From Desulfocapsa sp. (GTDB lineage: Bacteria > Desulfobacterota > Desulfobulbia > Desulfobulbales > Desulfocapsaceae): a stretch of DNA of 7,395 nt. The notes beneath the pieces are model-generated. The model made no database searches. It was not told the DNA's origin and saw only the letters and a list, made by a program, of their open reading frames with translations. Position 1 is the stretch's first letter, and every line of letters begins with the position of its first letter. The stretch spans positions 1 to 7,395 of the forward strand of contig JAOZKX010000093.1 in NCBI GenBank assembly GCA_029935135.1. The letters run 5' to 3'. The position numbers were made by a program, and so were the translations under genes. Positions 6,878 to 7,395 of the stretch are shown in pieces.

Positions 6878-7395
6878 ATGACAATAATCGCATATATTTT
6901 TCTGGATAAAAATCGAGACAAGTTGATTCCACTGGATCAACAGCGGCAGGCCATCGATGAGTACGCACAGCAGCTGGGACTCTTTTGTGATGAGTGGCTG
7001 GTTGAGCAGTCCCATTCATCTTCTGTTGCCCTGGCAGACAGGGAAGAAGGTGCCAGGTTGTTGGCGCACATGCAGGAGAATGATACCATTCTTGTCATGC
7101 AGGCTCGTTGGATATTAAGCAGTGCCCGATCCGCCGTAGATCTTCTGGATATGCTGCAGGCAAAATCAGTGTCCCTCTATTGTCTGGATCTTGACGGGAA
7201 TATCAGTTGCAAGACGGAAAGAAAACTTGTCGTTTCCCAGGGGATTGCTCCCCTTGTCTATCAACTGTGCGGTATCCTCTCACAGGGTGAGACCAGCAAT
7301 CATGGTGCCGCAATCAGGAGTGCCAAGGCCCGGCAGAAAGAAGCAGGAAAATATATGGGCGGTCCGGTACCTTTTGGCTGGTCAGTGGATGCTGC
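6878..7395 (+). CDS. Serine-recombinase-like protein, probably catalytically inactive, 5' part (3' end outside window)
   Basis: The frame opens at ATG 6878, with a good Shine-Dalgarno, and runs to the right edge: 172 complete codons, no stop. The layout follows the resolvase/invertase N-terminal domain. It has a first strand IIAYIFLD where active members read YIRVS, then PLDQQRQAIDEYAQQLG (the usual S-L-x-x-Q-R helix), LLAHMQENDTILVMQ for the gD-vlVv strand, ARSAVDLLDMLQ for the R-S-x-x-D-L-L helix, and VSLYCLD. After it come a helix, AAIRSAKARQKEAGKYMGG, and PFGW (165-168), which resembles the PFGY/PYGY start of the large-recombinase domain. At the nucleophile position Asp10 replaces Ser, Phe8 replaces the active-site Arg, and the DR of the DRLxRS motif reads AR or is lost depending on the gap. 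DNA cleavage is therefore unlikely. It may be a DNA-binding regulator descended from a recombinase. It diverges from the SNF2 gene. Confidence 0.8.
   Translation, partial: MTIIAYIFLDKNRDKLIPLDQQRQAIDEYAQQLGLFCDEWLVEQSHSSSVALADREEGARLLAHMQENDTILVMQARWILSSARSAVDLLDMLQAKSVSLYCLDLDGNISCKTERKLVVSQGIAPLVYQLCGILSQGETSNHGAAIRSAKARQKEAGKYMGGPVPFGWSVDA

Overview
The window looks like chromosomal DNA of moderate G+C from a Gram-negative anaerobe. A deltaproteobacterial (Desulfobacterota, Desulfobulbales-like) origin is the best guess. The main reason is the fused uroporphyrinogen-III methyltransferase/uroporphyrinogen-III synthase gene, which is common in sulfate and metal reducers and in clostridia. 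The assignment is an inference from gene content and protein style, not from a database match.

Layout. (1) Positions 2-583, + strand: the 3' part of a conserved protein of unknown function, cut by the left edge. (2) Positions 690-2264, + strand: a complete cobA-hemD fusion that supplies uroporphyrinogen III and precorrin-2 for siroheme, cobalamin and heme. Two small hairpins lie in the 106-base gap between these genes. (3) Positions 2265-2384: a short convergent intergenic region packed with inverted repeats. The last hairpin contains the stop codon of the next gene. (4) Positions 2375-6547, - strand: a very large (1390 aa) SNF2-family DNA translocase. It has complete helicase motifs and a roughly 930-residue N-terminal part with a possible winged-helix segment, a helical repeat-like region and a SNF2-associated domain. 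(5) Positions 6548-6877: an AT-rich divergent intergenic region with a good extended -10 promoter for the SNF2 gene. (6) Positions 6878-7395, + strand: the 5' part of a serine-recombinase-like gene, cut by the right edge, in which the catalytic serine and other active-site residues appear to be replaced.

The left half is tetrapyrrole metabolism and looks like ordinary core genome. The right half pairs a large SNF2 translocase of unknown role with a probably inactive recombinase-like protein, the two diverging from a shared control region. No CRISPR array, tRNA, rRNA, insertion sequence or phage gene was seen. The divergent SNF2/recombinase-like pair is the part most likely to hold undescribed biology, but nothing here proves that the two act together.
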